64,000 nucleotides of DNA from Opisthocomus hoazin (taxonomy: Eukaryota; Chordata; Aves; Opisthocomiformes; Opisthocomidae), in the NCBI RefSeq assembly GCF_030867145.1, contig NC_134422.1, forward strand, positions 2,448,001-2,512,000. The letters run 5' to 3'. Below are positions 18,798 to 29,073 of this stretch, one piece after another. Under the pieces are notes generated by a model. The model had not been told where the DNA came from. It worked only from the letters and a program-made list of their open reading frames with translations, and made no database searches. Each line of letters opens with the position of its first letter. Position 1 is the first letter of the stretch. A program made the position numbers and the translations under genes.

Positions 18798-21700
18798 GTG
18801 CCTGTGGGGGAGGGCGGGCAGGGCCGTGAGGGGAGCGCCGGGGCCGTGGGAGTGGGGGGGGAAGGACGCGGGGGGAGAGCCCGGGCCTTCCCGCGGGCGC
18901 CTGGGGAGCCCCCTCGGGGGGTCGGCAGCGCGGCCTGGTCCGGCACCGCGCGTTGGCAGCCTCGGGGGGGGCTAAATGATTTTCTTTCTTCCAAGAAGGC
19001 GGTGAACTGTCACAAAAAACTGCTAACGGGGTCGTGGGATGCATGAGGAGGAGTGTGGGCAGCAGGGCGAGGGAGGTTCTCCTCCCCCTCTGCTCTGCCC
19101 TGGGGAGGCCCCATCTGCAGTGCTGGGTCCAGTGCTGGGCTCCCCACTTCAAGAAAGATGAGGAGCTACTGGAGAGAGTCCAGCGCAGGGCTGCGAGGAT
19201 GAGGAGGGGACTGGAGCATCTCTCCTACGAGGAGAGGCTGAGGGAGCTGGGCTTGTTCAGCCTGGAGAAGAGAAGGCTGAGAGGGGACCTTAGAAATGCC
19301 TCTAAATATCTGCAGGGTGGGGGTCAGGAGGATGGGGCCAGACTCTTTCCAGTGGTGCCCAGCGACAGGACAAGGGGCAACGGGCACAAACTGAAGCAGA
19401 GGAAGCTCCAGCTGAACATGAGGAAGAACTTCTTCCCTCTGAGGGTGACAGAGCCCTGGCCCAGGCTGCCCAGGGAGGCTGTGGAGTCTCCTTCTCTGGA
19501 GATATTCCAGACTCGCCTGGCCGCGGTGCTGTGCCCCCTGCTCTGGGTGACCCTGCTTGGGCAGGGGGTTGGGCTGGGTGACCCACAGAGGGCCCTTCCA
19601 ACCCCTAACATGCTGTGATTCTGTGAAAATTCGCTTGGGGTTCCACCATTTACAGTAACGTTGCTGTGACATTCCCAGTGCAATATTACTGTTTGTGCCT
19701 GTGTAACAAGACTGGAAAGGAAATACGCTTTTCTCAACAAGGCATGGATGCAGATCCTGTTTGGGATGGGTTTCGTGTTCGCGGCGCTGGGGGGCTCGGC
19801 TCTGATGGAAATCGTGCTCGTGGTCAGTTGTTTCACGCACTGCGAGCCTCAGGTGGCTGGGGTTGTGTTCTTGCCATGTAACGAGGTTCTCCATTCCAGA
19901 GGTGGAGAGAGACGAGTCAGAGCACAGCCCTGGATCCCGGCTCTGGTGAATTTAACAAGGAAGGACAGCCGGGATCTGACCCTTCCACTCTGAAAAGACA
20001 TTCCTTACTCGACAGCACATGCAATTAAAATTTGTCATTCTCTTCAAATTTTGAATATTAGAATTGGAAGGAACAACCTTATTAGTATTACACTGGACCT
20101 TTTGTTTGAGAAGCCATTAAATTTAGCTCTAATTTTTACTGCTTGAAGAAAAGAAGATACTGAGAGAGTGTAATTTATGCTTAAGAGTTAGGCCGTTTTT
20201 TAATGCACGGTAATGTAAAGGTGCCTGAGGGAGCATGGTATTCACTGAAATCTGACTCGGCAGTCGTCTTAATCAGCTGGTAAACGCTGATGTTGTGTGT
20301 GCAAAAGGAAGGGGGGGGTCACTTGATCAGCCGGGGTGAATCCGGGTAACCTCTGCGGGAGGTCACGGGCACTCCTCGCGCTTACGGTGTGCCGTGTCTC
20401 TGTGCGCAGGCAGCAGGACAAGCTGCGAAATCGGCCAGGACGGTCGTCATCGCTGGTGTTCCAGATGGCCTGCTGCAGGACGACGTCATGACTGACATAC
20501 TGATCATTCATTTCCAAATGTCGAAGAATAATGGTGGAGATGTGGAAGAAGTAATGTATCCGACAAGGAAAAAAGGAGTTGCGTATGTAACTTTTGAAGA
20601 TGAAAAAGGTATTTAGATTAATACACTATAGTAAATACAGTGCGTCCCCCAAAGAGATAGCCCTAGAATGTTAACCCTAAACCACATCATTTTAAATTCT
20701 TCACTGGTACTAGGATTTTATAGAACTGGGAGACTAACACCTCTCTTTTAGTCAATCAAAATTTTAGGATTGTATTTCTCTTCATTGAAGTCAGGACTCT
20801 GAGCGGGCTTCATGCAACGCGTTTCTTGTGTTTCGTTTTAGGAATAAATTTATACCATGCATAACAGATACGATTTTTATAGTCAGGCCTTTGAGAATAA
20901 ATCCCTGCCAATTAATGTTCTAAGAGGACAGGCTTCTGTCTCTCTCTGAACAATTTTGACTAATATGTAAGATATTAGGCAAGAATATTGAACCGCCTGC
21001 GTGTATGTATGGGAAATTGTTAAGGAAAGCATCAAGAGAAAAACACCCACGCAGTGTTCCGCCATCAGACTGGCAATGACGTGTTATCTCGCTGCACAAG
21101 TGGATCTGGCTTTCTCTTTAGTTGTAGAGAGTGTTCTAAAGAAGGACGAACATCTACTAGAAGACAAGCGGTTGTCCAGACGCTATCCGCTGAAAGTAAC
21201 CCGTTACTGTGAAAATGTAAGCTCATTCGTAATTTATCTAGTTGTGCTCCCATTGCTATGTAAACCGTTACTTAACTTCTCTAATTCAAAATTCTAGGTC
21301 TTCAGCTCTGTCACATCTGTCCTCAATATGTCTATTTTCAAAGATCAGTTTGTTTTAGAAGATCTGATACAAGAAATTAAAATGAAGAGTGCAGCGTTGA
21401 GCTTTGGTCCTTTGCAGTCCAATGGGCATATTTCTGTTCAAGGGTCATTTCCAGCAATCAAATTGCTAAGAGACTTTCTCTTGCTAAAAGCAAAATCCCT
21501 TTCAGAGAAGGACAAAAGAGAAGAAGGTAAGTCCCATCTGAGACCAAAGAGGAGGCTACAGCAGCACAGACTGAGCACGGAGGCGGGTAATTTCGTTCAT
21601 GATGCAGATGGGGAAAAACAAGCGGTTGTTCTTGACACAGATGTATATCACTACATGAAGTACTTTTTTCCCAGGACATTCCTAGTAAATTATGATCTTG

Positions 21701-22041
21701 TAATTTCTAACATCACTGAGGGTGATATAACTACGGTATATATTGAGAATGCTGGAAGTAGGTCTGATGCTGGACTGGTATTAAAAGTCAGAGAGAAAAT
21801 TGAAAGTCGGTCTGTGAAACTCCACAACGCTTTACGTAAAGAAAGGATCTGCTTTGAAAAGCACACCAGAGATGAAAAGCGGAGATACAAATGGGCGTGT
21901 GAAAGTCTGAAACCTCGTTACCCCTATGTTTTGATCATTCCTTATGACACTCACATTGATGTTATAGGAAAGTCTTCTGACATTTTTGACTTTACAAAGG
22001 AAGTGAGCCGTAGGATTCAGAGCCGGTTTCAAACCAGGTAG
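18791..22041 (+). CDS. RBM43: RBM43, RNA-binding motif protein 43 (spliced, 4 coding exons)
   Basis: Coding exons are a short first exon from ATG 18791, then 20410-20608, 21122-21216 and 21298-22041, giving about 347 residues (human about 357). Residues from about 10 to 95 form an RRM-type fold: strand RTVVIAGVP, a helix with the DDVMTDILIIHFQ block, a GGDVEEVMYP turn and the RNP1-like GVAYVTFEDEK strand. The rest (FSSVTSVLNMSIF..., VLDTDVYHYMKYFF, a Lys/Arg-rich helix and YVLIIPYDTHIDVIGKSSDI) matches the RBM43 C-terminal region as I know it. In cells it is a poorly studied putative RNA-binding protein. It lies downstream of NMI in the same orientation, as in mammals, and its promoter carries an ISRE. 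The splice join of exon 1 is uncertain. Confidence 0.94.
18976..19028 (+). other. RBM43: start of RBM43 intron 1
   Basis: A short stretch between the CpG island and a CR1 copy; nothing is recognised in it. Confidence 0.4.
19029..19628 (+). mobile_element. CR1, young-looking copy in RBM43 intron 1
   Basis: A 194-codon frame (19034-19618) is intact from [20 protein letters not shown] through [20 protein letters not shown] and [20 protein letters not shown] to the normal CR1 3' terminus. The end is ATGCTGTGATTCTGTGA. The absence of frameshifts makes this one of the younger copies. It is sense-oriented within RBM43, about 780 bp before exon 2. Confidence 0.92.
19629..20409 (+). other. RBM43: RBM43 intron 1, distal part
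   Basis: About 780 bp with no recognisable exon or repeat. It ends in TGTGTGCCGTGTCTCTGTGCGCAG before exon 2. Short ORFs at 19666-19993 have no domain support. Confidence 0.5.
20410..20608 (+). CDS. RBM43: RBM43 exon 2, RRM strands 1-3
   Basis: The acceptor CTGTGCGCAG precedes 20410, with tandem CAG alternatives at 20413 and 20416. The donor is GAAAAAG|GTATTT, leaving in phase 1. It encodes SARTVVIAGVPDGLL..., the helix, the NGGDVEEVMYPTRKKGVAYV block and TFEDEK. The GGDVE...TR.KGVAYV block is nearly identical to the human protein as remembered. Confidence 0.92.
21122..21216 (+). CDS. RBM43: RBM43 exon 3 (95 nt)
   Basis: Acceptor TTTCTCTTTAG, donor GAAAAT|GTAAGC. It enters in phase 1 and leaves in phase 0, encoding VVESVLKKDEHLLEDKRLSR and RYPLKVTRYCEN, the second RRM helix and last strand. 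Position and phases parallel the 107-nt NMI exons. Confidence 0.92.
21298..22041 (+). CDS. RBM43: RBM43 terminal coding exon
   Basis: The acceptor is CAAAATTCTAG. It is open for 247 codons to TAG at 22039-22041, from VFSSVTSVLNMSIFKDQF through VLDTDVYHYMKYFF to SRRIQSRFQTR. An exact donor consensus, AAG|GTAAGT, occurs inside at 21527. The frame reads straight through it and the following sequence still resembles RBM43, so it is probably unused or only an isoform site. Confidence 0.93.
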   Translation, partial: VFSSVTSVLNMSIFKDQFVLEDLIQEIKMKSAALSFGPLQSNGHISVQGSFPAIKLLRDFLLLKAKSLSEKDKREEGKSHLRPKRRLQQHRLSTEAGNFVHDADGEKQAVVLDTDVYHYMKYFFPRTFLVNYDLVISNITEGDITTVYIENAGSRSDAGLVLKVREKIESRSVKLHNALRKERICFEKHTRDEKRRYKWACESLKPRYPYVLIIPYDTHIDVIGKSSDIFDFTKEVSRRIQSRFQTR

Positions 22042-24145
22042 GAAGTTAGCGTTCACGCTTTCTACACATTGTGCTTCTCATACGGACGGTGCTGGTGCAG
22101 CCTGCGCACCTCTGGGTCGCTGCAGGTCTGTCACGCTTCTCCCACTCTCAGGCTGGGAAGTCTGCACAGGAGAGTGAAGAAGCCCATTCCCCCCACATAC
22201 CAAATTAAGTTCAGAACAGGAAACAAATGATCTCTGTATCTCTCGTGAGCTTAGAAGAAATTTGGCCTCTTGTCCAGATTCAGCCTCCTTTTTCCTCTTG
22301 TTAGCTGCTTTCTGGGCATATGCGTGCTCATTCTGTCTCGCTGTCAGGGAGCATATGAGGAGAAAAAAGAGGATTTTTGAAAGAGTTCTCATTAGCATGA
22401 GAAGTCAGACTAACAAAGCTGGGTGAGCCTGATATGAAATACTGCGTTGAGTTACGTTTCTTTGTGCAAGGAGACGAGCACTGAAAACAGGAGTGGTGGC
22501 TTTTGTCTGTTCCCTGGATCTGCAGAAGGAAGCTCTCATTGTTGAGATGCACGACAAAGGTAGAGCTTTGACACTTGAGGGGATGGAATGCTGACAGGCT
22601 TGTCATGTCCTGAGAAGGACCTTAGGAAATGGCACTGGGAGTTCTTGACAGTAGAAAATGAGCGAGTTTGTTTTCATAGCAGTGATAACGGGGTTGTTTT
22701 CGAGCTGTAATGGCACCTGCAGCATCCCTTGACAGAATGTTACTTAGACATGAAAATATATCCAGAGTTTTGATGTGAAAATCTTGGGGCATTTAGACTT
22801 CTGAATGGGATTCCGTCTATGCAATTCTTGTGCCCAGTGTGGTCACAGAGTAGCCTTTCTGATCCAAGTAATTTCCTGTTGTAGATGCTCTGAACAGGAG
22901 CAATCTTTTTTTTTCTGTGCAGAACGGATCAGTTGCTGTAATGAGGAAGAGAAACGTGCCTTATTAATACTTTCCAGTTGTGTTTTTCAGAGCAATGCTA
23001 GAGGTTCGGACAGCTGGGTTTCTGCCACCTGTGTAAGAGCTGGACAATCTAATGAAGGCGTAGGCAGCGTTAGTTCTGCGTTCAATGCCTTGGAACATTT
23101 CTCATTTCGTAGGATCTGTACAAATGTCCAGAGATAGTTAGATTTTGATAGGTCTCAATATGTGCGTAGTTAAAAAAACATCCTTATGTGTATTGTTTTA
23201 GCTTTAAAGAGCTATCAGAGTGATACCTGTTTATGTCTGTCCTGTCCTTCGCTTTCATTCCTGGGGCTAAATGCTGACAGTTAAAACTGAAGGCTCGTTA
23301 CAGAATTCCACCTCGCTCAGTAAAATTAGGGGCCAAGCTAGTCCATAGGAACACAACAATTTACGTGTGTGTTTGTTTTTTTCTACAGGTTAACTTTTTC
23401 TATATCCATTACAAGGGTCCAAATGCCCATGCTGATTTAGCCTTTTTATAAAACCAATTTAGAAAAGAACTTATTTTGTGATAACAGTGTGTTCAGAATA
23501 CTATGTCAAAGCATACAGAGCACCAGCTCTTTTGCCTTATGTGCGGGAAAAGTTTTTTGTGATTTTATGCCATTAAAGAAATTAGTTACACAAAATATCG
23601 CATCCGTGTTCTTTAAACCAACCCCCAGACTTTTGATTGGAAGCCCGAACCCGAAGCCTAAGAAATGCTTTAGGCATTTTCTTGCCATGACTGATTATCC
23701 ATTGCAATTATGCTGATGAAAGATAAAGTAGTTAAACTAGTGCCAATGCTGCATATTAAAGTAGACTGTTGAAGCGAGAAGATGATGAGCTGAAGTACGT
23801 TGCTGAATTGGAAGGAGGGGAGCAGTGTTTAAAGGCTTGATCTCTTCCAGGTGCCTCTATAGGCAGTAGATTCTCCCTGGGGCAGGGGATGGGGCTGAAG
23901 ACGGGTGCCCAGAGTCAGGCCCTGGAGGAACCCCTCTCCTGCTCCCCGCGGAGCGCAGACAGCCCTCCAGCGCTGGGCGCTTTTGGGTGTTCCCCAGAGA
24001 GCTCCGGCAAAGATGGGAAGTTTTTCAACCTTGTAAAAGAGAAAATCCTCTACAAAGGATAATCCTTTAATGAAATTAGCACTCTTCTCTAGCGTCCGGA
24101 TTGGTTTTCCCTTCTCTTTCCTGAAGAGCATCGGTTTTTTTCTGA
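22042..24145 (+). other. RBM43: RBM43 3' UTR and downstream sequence
   Basis: No canonical AATAAA occurs close to the stop. Candidate ATTAAA signals lie at 23572 and about 23751, and AATAAA at 24414. The 3' UTR could therefore be 1.5 kb or longer. No other gene was recognised. Confidence 0.45.
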
Positions 24146-24374
24146 TTCACAGAATCCCAGAATCCCAGCATGGTAGGGGTTGGAAGGGACCTCTGTGGGT
24201 CACCCAGACCAACCCCCCTGCCCAAGCAGGGTCACCCAGAGCAGGGTGCACAGGACCTTATCCAGGCGGGTGTTGAATATCTCCAGAGGAGACTCCACAG
24301 CCTCCCTGGGCAGCCTGGGCCAGGGCTCCGTCACGCTCAGAGGGAAGAAGTTCTCACTCATGTTCAGAAGCAAT
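24146..24374 (-). mobile_element. CR1 3' fragment
   Basis: Begins at the CR1 3' octamers (CACAGAATCCCAGAATCCCA on +), then GGTTGGAAGGGACCTCTGTG, and breaks off near the CTCATGTTCAGAAGC segment. 5'-truncated, about 230 bp. Confidence 0.9.
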
Positions 24375-25191
24375 TCATACCATTAGTAGTTCCTATTCAC
24401 TTCAATAAACGCTTAGGGCTAGTTGTAAACCAGTAGCACTGGTGTCAGGTTGGATCCTGGCTGGTTACTGCTGGCTGAGCATCGCTTTCTGAGTCCAATT
24501 TGACAACAGAGCAGTCTGCAGCACTGGTACAGGTGTCATTCATGTCTCACTGCCTGGCAAGCAAGTCGCTTTTACTGAGTGATTTTCAGTCAAAACCCGA
24601 AAATCTCAGAAACATCACAGTTGGATAAAATCTTATTGTTGAATCCCAGCTCCGTTGTAACAGCTCCTCTTTTGATTCACTGGCCGAACGCCCCTTTGCC
24701 ACCGCGTCCTTGGCCGTGCTGGGCTGCCAGGGCTGGGGCCGGTTCTCGCCCGCCGGCCGGCCGGCGTTGTCTCATTGTTTCCCGGTGCTCTCCCATCTGC
24801 TGTCCCTGGTCTCACACCGAGGACGTCATTTCTTTAGACAAAAAGAGCTTTGCATTGGCTGCTTTGTGTTATGGAGTGCCTCGCAAATAGGGGTCTGGGG
24901 CCAGGGTCGATTAGTAAATAGTGGCTGTTGTTACGCTCCAGGCTTTCCAGGGCTAGTTTTTCTGTCGGGTTTGCAGCAGCGTTGGCCAGAAACACCCCAC
25001 CTTTGTCACCTTTGATGGTTCCCTGGAGCTGTGCAAGGGCAGGGCAGCTCAGGGTCTTTAGTAGTGATAGTAGAGAGGCTGCAGCATGTACGGCCTGTGG
25101 CTGACTGAGGGAGCTACTCTGGAGATTTAACCCCACAGAGGAAACTGCTTTCTGTAGCAGGAAAAAAGCTGTGATCCACCAGGACAGACTA

Positions 25192-25257
25192 GTGTTTGCT
25201 GTAAAATAGAAACGTGTTTGCTGTAAAATAGAAACATGTTTACTGTAAAATAGAAAC
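25192..25257. repeat. 22-bp tandem repeat, 3 copies
   Basis: Three consecutive copies of GTGTTTGCTGTAAAATAGAA plus AC; the third has two substitutions (ATGTTTACTG). Confidence 0.9.
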
Positions 25258-26439
25258 AGCGTTTCAGGAGAATAACGTCATAAGTGAAACACGTATTTGT
25301 TCCTTCCTTCACCATGCAGATACCACGGAAAACAATAGATGTTTAGCAAACAGAGTCCTGTTTGTCATCACCGTGAATACTTCAACAAATACATCAAAAC
25401 AAATGAGTATTAGGTCTGGTAGGAGACTTGCCAGCTCTCATTCTAACAGTTATTTTTATGGCAAGCAAAGCACTGCTGTATCTGTTAAACTCCGCTTGAC
25501 AAAGGCATTTAGTATTTGTGTATATTGGAAAATATCCGGGAAACCATATCAGATATTATTCCTAGATCTCAACCAGCAGTGCTGACTCAGTATTCTCAGC
25601 ATCGGATTTGCAATTTTAATTTGAATAGAGAATTTGCTCGTGGGACCTTGACAAAATATTTGTCCTTCTTGCTGTGCCGACGCCCGCTGCCCTTCGCCAG
25701 AGGGAATACACAACAGTTCACACTGTAAAAGTACAAAGCCTAATTTTCACTTAACTCCTACTGACAAAGCCTAAAAAAGAAAAAAATGATAAAAAAGGTC
25801 ACAAATAGCAGCAGAATCTGAGCCCAGCTCCTGGCAGCACCCCACTATGCTCAGCGGGGTAAACACCATTAAAACCTGAGACGATTCAACACCCCTTAGC
25901 AGGAAAATATTACACAATTTGGAGGCAAAAGCAGTCTCCTTGTTGACCGGAGGGGATGGAAGAGGTGGATGGAGAAGGAATGATTTACTGAAGTCGTTTT
26001 GCCCTCGCTGACACGAAGCGCCGCGCTGGCATGGCAAAGGCAGGACAAAGCTGCCTTTACTCCCCGTTGTACCTGTGCGTCTAATTACGCGGTGTAGAAG
26101 ATGTATTCGGTTCCTGCGGGAAGGAGGTGGTTCCATTAGGAAAAAAACCCTTCCTGCAGGTTTAATTGTTGTCATCGAAACTGCCTCTGCCGCCGTTGAG
26201 TTGCATTGAAACTTTCTCTGCCCATTTGCTGAAAAAGCAAATACTACAGAAGAACCGTCACGTCTCCTGAGAGACTGCAGTGCCAGATTGACACTTGCTT
26301 AAGGATGAAGTGCTTGCTACTTTTTGGAGCCATGTGTCTTAACTTCAAACAAATAAAACCAAAAAAACGCGTAGGAAAAAATAACTAGCGTTGCTAGCAA
26401 ATAACTCATTCTTTAAGACAACTTTGAGGCTTACGTCTT

Positions 26440-26720
26440 CATCCGGCCACGCCGGAGACTGGGAAGCATGAAGCCGGGATGGTAACAGCCGTTGTCAGCC
26501 GCGGGTGAGCGGAGCGTGGCCGGTGAGTCAGTACCTGCCGCCCGCTGGGGTCGGACGGGGACGTGCTCCCACCAGCCGAGGGGAGATGGACGTCGCAGGC
26601 TGTGTGTCCGGAGGAGCCGAGGCTCTCGCTTGGCTCCGGTTCGGCTCTCGGGAGGCTCCCGTAAACAAGCACACGCGTCCCTGTTTCGGTGCGCATCTTC
26701 GGCAAGAGCAAAGCAGCTGT
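26440..26720. promoter_or_regulatory. CpG-rich patch, possible orphan promoter
   Basis: CpG-dense sequence in AT-rich surroundings, with donor-like GCGG|GTGAGC (about 26503) and GCCG|GTGAGT (about 26521) on +. No coding exon is associated. It could be a promoter of a noncoding RNA or simply a GC-rich patch. Confidence 0.35.
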
Positions 26721-27488
26721 AGAGCAGGGCCAGGCTAACGCTGGGGAAATTCCTTCTCCACTGCACAACATTTCTGTGGCAACGTCTTCCCTCGCGCTTA
26801 GTGTGGCTGGTGGGCGTTACGGGGTGCCTGGCTTCTATCCAATTCCATTCAAAATAACTCATTTCTTGTCCTTTGGGCTTCTACCCTTTAATCTGTCGCA
26901 GCTGCTGATGAAAGGACCTTTTCCATCCCTCTCTTAAACTACGAGTGAAAGCACGTTTAGATCCTTTACGATTTTCACCTATCATTGGAGGACAGGAGTC
27001 TTCCCTGATTTCTGCAGCAGGCTGCCTGAAGACAATCAGACAAATTGGCTAAGAGAACAAAAAACATCAATGATCAATTTTAATTATGAGTAAAAAAAAA
27101 ACTCCACAGAGAAATCGAGTCAAAACTGAACAATTCAGAATTGACAGAGTCTGGTCTGGTTGTACTTATTTTTTCCTTGACTATAGAGAGTTGCAGAACA
27201 TCTGCTGGAAAAAACTCCCTTTTTCTGCTTCGCCAACACAGCTTTCCTTTGTCTCCCGACACCCGTTAATGACCTTTAAAGAAATCTCCTAAAAGTAACT
27301 CAGTTAAGAAGAAATACTATTTCTGATGGCGGCAGCCGCTGCTGCTGGAGCATTGCATTAAAGCCATTTTTGGGGTGGGTTTCCCCACTCCTTACTGCTC
27401 CCACCTTTGTAACGGGAGCACTAGGAGCGGCCCCTGCTACACAGAGTACTTTACCGAAAAAAAAAAGCTGTGTAAAATACTGGAGAAC

Positions 27489-27700
27489 CACAGAATCACA
27501 GAATCACAGAATAGTAGGGGTTGGAAGGGACCTCTGTGGGTCATCTAGTCCAACCCTCCTGCCGAAGCAGGGTCACCTACAGCAGGCTGCACAGGATCTT
27601 GTCCAGGCGGGTCTTGAATATCTCCAGAGAAGGAGACTCCACAACCTCCCTGGGCAGCCTGTTCCAGTGCTCCGTCACCCTCAGAGAGAAACCAAGTTCT
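27489..27700 (-). mobile_element. CR1 3' fragment
   Basis: CACAGAATCACAGAATCACA octamers, then AGTAGGGGTTGGAAGGGACC and CATCTAGTCCAACCCTCCTG, ending in the segment before the FFLRV codons. About 210 bp, 5'-truncated. It belongs to the less GC-rich CR1 tail type. Confidence 0.9.
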
Positions 27701-28374
27701 GTTGTCTTTGTACAGGTGAAATAATTTCGTACTCCTTAAATTCCTGACGCGGCGGAGGAGGAAGCGCGTCGCGTGCTGAGCGTGGCGCGTACAGATGGCA
27801 GCGCTGTCGCTTGGACCGAGCCGCGCAGAAGCGGGGTGGATCTTCTCCAAGGTAGCAGCTACGGCTGACAGTCACAACTCACCCCCGATCAAGCTACGAG
27901 CAGCAGGCTGCGCGGCGTGCAGATGGAGCTGCACGCCCCGTTCCCTAGCCGTGCTGCACAACAGCTTGATATTTCCTGGCAAGCTCACGCGTAGCAGAAG
28001 AAGGAGGTGGTCCATATCGGGTCAGGTCTCGACTGACAGCGACCGATGCGATCTGCTTCTGGGGCTGGACACGAGGAGGTGAGCAGGGGCCACCTCTCCA
28101 GAGGGTTCCACCAGCAGGACTTTGTCCCATCCGACTTCTCCTGCCGTAAGCACGGGGAGCACAAGAGGGAGCCAGATGCTGCGGAGCTGAGATCCGGCCT
28201 GAGGAGGAGATGCCACAAGCAGGTCCTGCTCCGTCCCTTAGCTGGTGGAACTGGAGCTCAGGTCACGTTTGCCTGGAGCAGATGTTGGGAGTGGTCCTTT
28301 CCAGCGTTTTGTCGCTCAGATGAGGTGCTCTTACAGCAGCTTCTTTCAAGGTTACATAAAAATGGGTAAGGAAA
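27701..28374. other. CpG-rich noncoding sequence between CR1 copies
   Basis: GC- and CpG-rich (GACGCGGCGGAGGAGG at about 27748). ORFs run on several frames, none recognised. The last 60 bp may be a diverged beginning of the following CR1. Confidence 0.4.
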
Positions 28375-28627
28375 TCAAGCACAAGTTGCATCAGGGGAGG
28401 TTTAGACAAGATATTAGGAAAAATTTCTTCACTGAAAGAGTGGTCAGACATTGGAATAGGCTGCCCAGGGAGGTGGTTGAGTCATCATCCCTGGAAGGGT
28501 TCAAAAAACGTCTAGATGTGGCACTTCAGGACATGGGTTAGCAGGCATGGGGGTGTTGGGTGGATGGTTGGACTTGATGATCTTAGAGGTCTTTTCCAAC
28601 CTTAATGATTCTGTGATTCTATGATTC
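28375..28627 (+). mobile_element. CR1 3' fragment, distinct older subfamily
   Basis: Contains CATCAGGGGAGGTTTAGAC, AATTTCTTCACTGAAAGAGT, GGCTGCCCAGGGAGGTGGTT and GATGATCTTAGAGGTCTTTT, and ends GATTCTGTGATTCTATGATT. Its 3' tail differs from most copies here but matches the fragments at 48.4 kb and 51.0 kb. Confidence 0.9.
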
Positions 28628-28635
28628 ACTTAACT

Positions 28636-29073
28636 GATCGAGGATGATGAGGGGACTGGAGCATCTCTCCTACGAGGAAAGGCTGAGGGAGCTGGGTTTG
28701 TTCAGCCTGGAGAAGAGAAGGCTGAGAGGGGACGTTATAAATGCCTACAAATATCTGCATGGTGGGGGTCAGGAGGACGGGGCCAGACTCTTTCCAGTGG
28801 TGACCAGTGACAGGACAAGGGGCAACGGGCACAAACTGAAGCAGAGGAAGCTCCAGCTGAACCCGAGGAAGAACTTCTTCCCTCTGAGGGTGCCGGAGCC
28901 CTGGCCCAGGCTGCCCAGGGAGGCTGTGGAGTCTCCTTCTCTGGAGATATTCCAGCCCCGCCTGGCCGCGGTGCTGTGCAGCCTGCTCTGGGTGACCCTG
29001 CTTGGGCAGGGGGTTGGGCTGGGGGACCCACAGAGGGCCCTGCCAACACCGACCATTCTGTGATTCTGTGATT
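28636..29073 (+). mobile_element. CR1 3' fragment, GC-rich tail subfamily
   Basis: Open frame 28644-29063: [20 protein letters not shown], then [20 protein letters not shown], to the 3' octamers at 29073. It starts only about 10 bp after the end of another CR1, so the two are head-to-tail but of different subfamilies. Confidence 0.92.

Larger units (their letters stand above)
18545..18975 (+). promoter_or_regulatory. RBM43: CpG island, RBM43 promoter
   Basis: A CpG-dense block immediately after the minisatellite, with GC boxes (CCCCGCC, GGGGCGGG) and an ISRE-like site at 18686-18698. The start codon at 18791 sits in a strong Kozak context (GCGGCGGCCATGGCG). No TATA box was seen. RBM43 transcription probably starts between the ISRE and the ATG. 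Confidence 0.78.
24375..27488. other. noncoding, with a CpG-rich patch and a small tandem repeat
   Basis: About 3.1 kb without a supported gene. It contains three tandem 22-bp copies at 25192-25257 and a CpG-rich patch at about 26440-26720, both listed separately. ORFs on both strands through the CpG patch have no recognisable domains. Confidence 0.5.

Noticed and set aside
18078-19152. 322- and 290-codon ORFs across the minisatellite and RBM43 CpG island
   Set aside because: Composite of repeat and CpG island with no homology. The true RBM43 start at 18791 is in another context.
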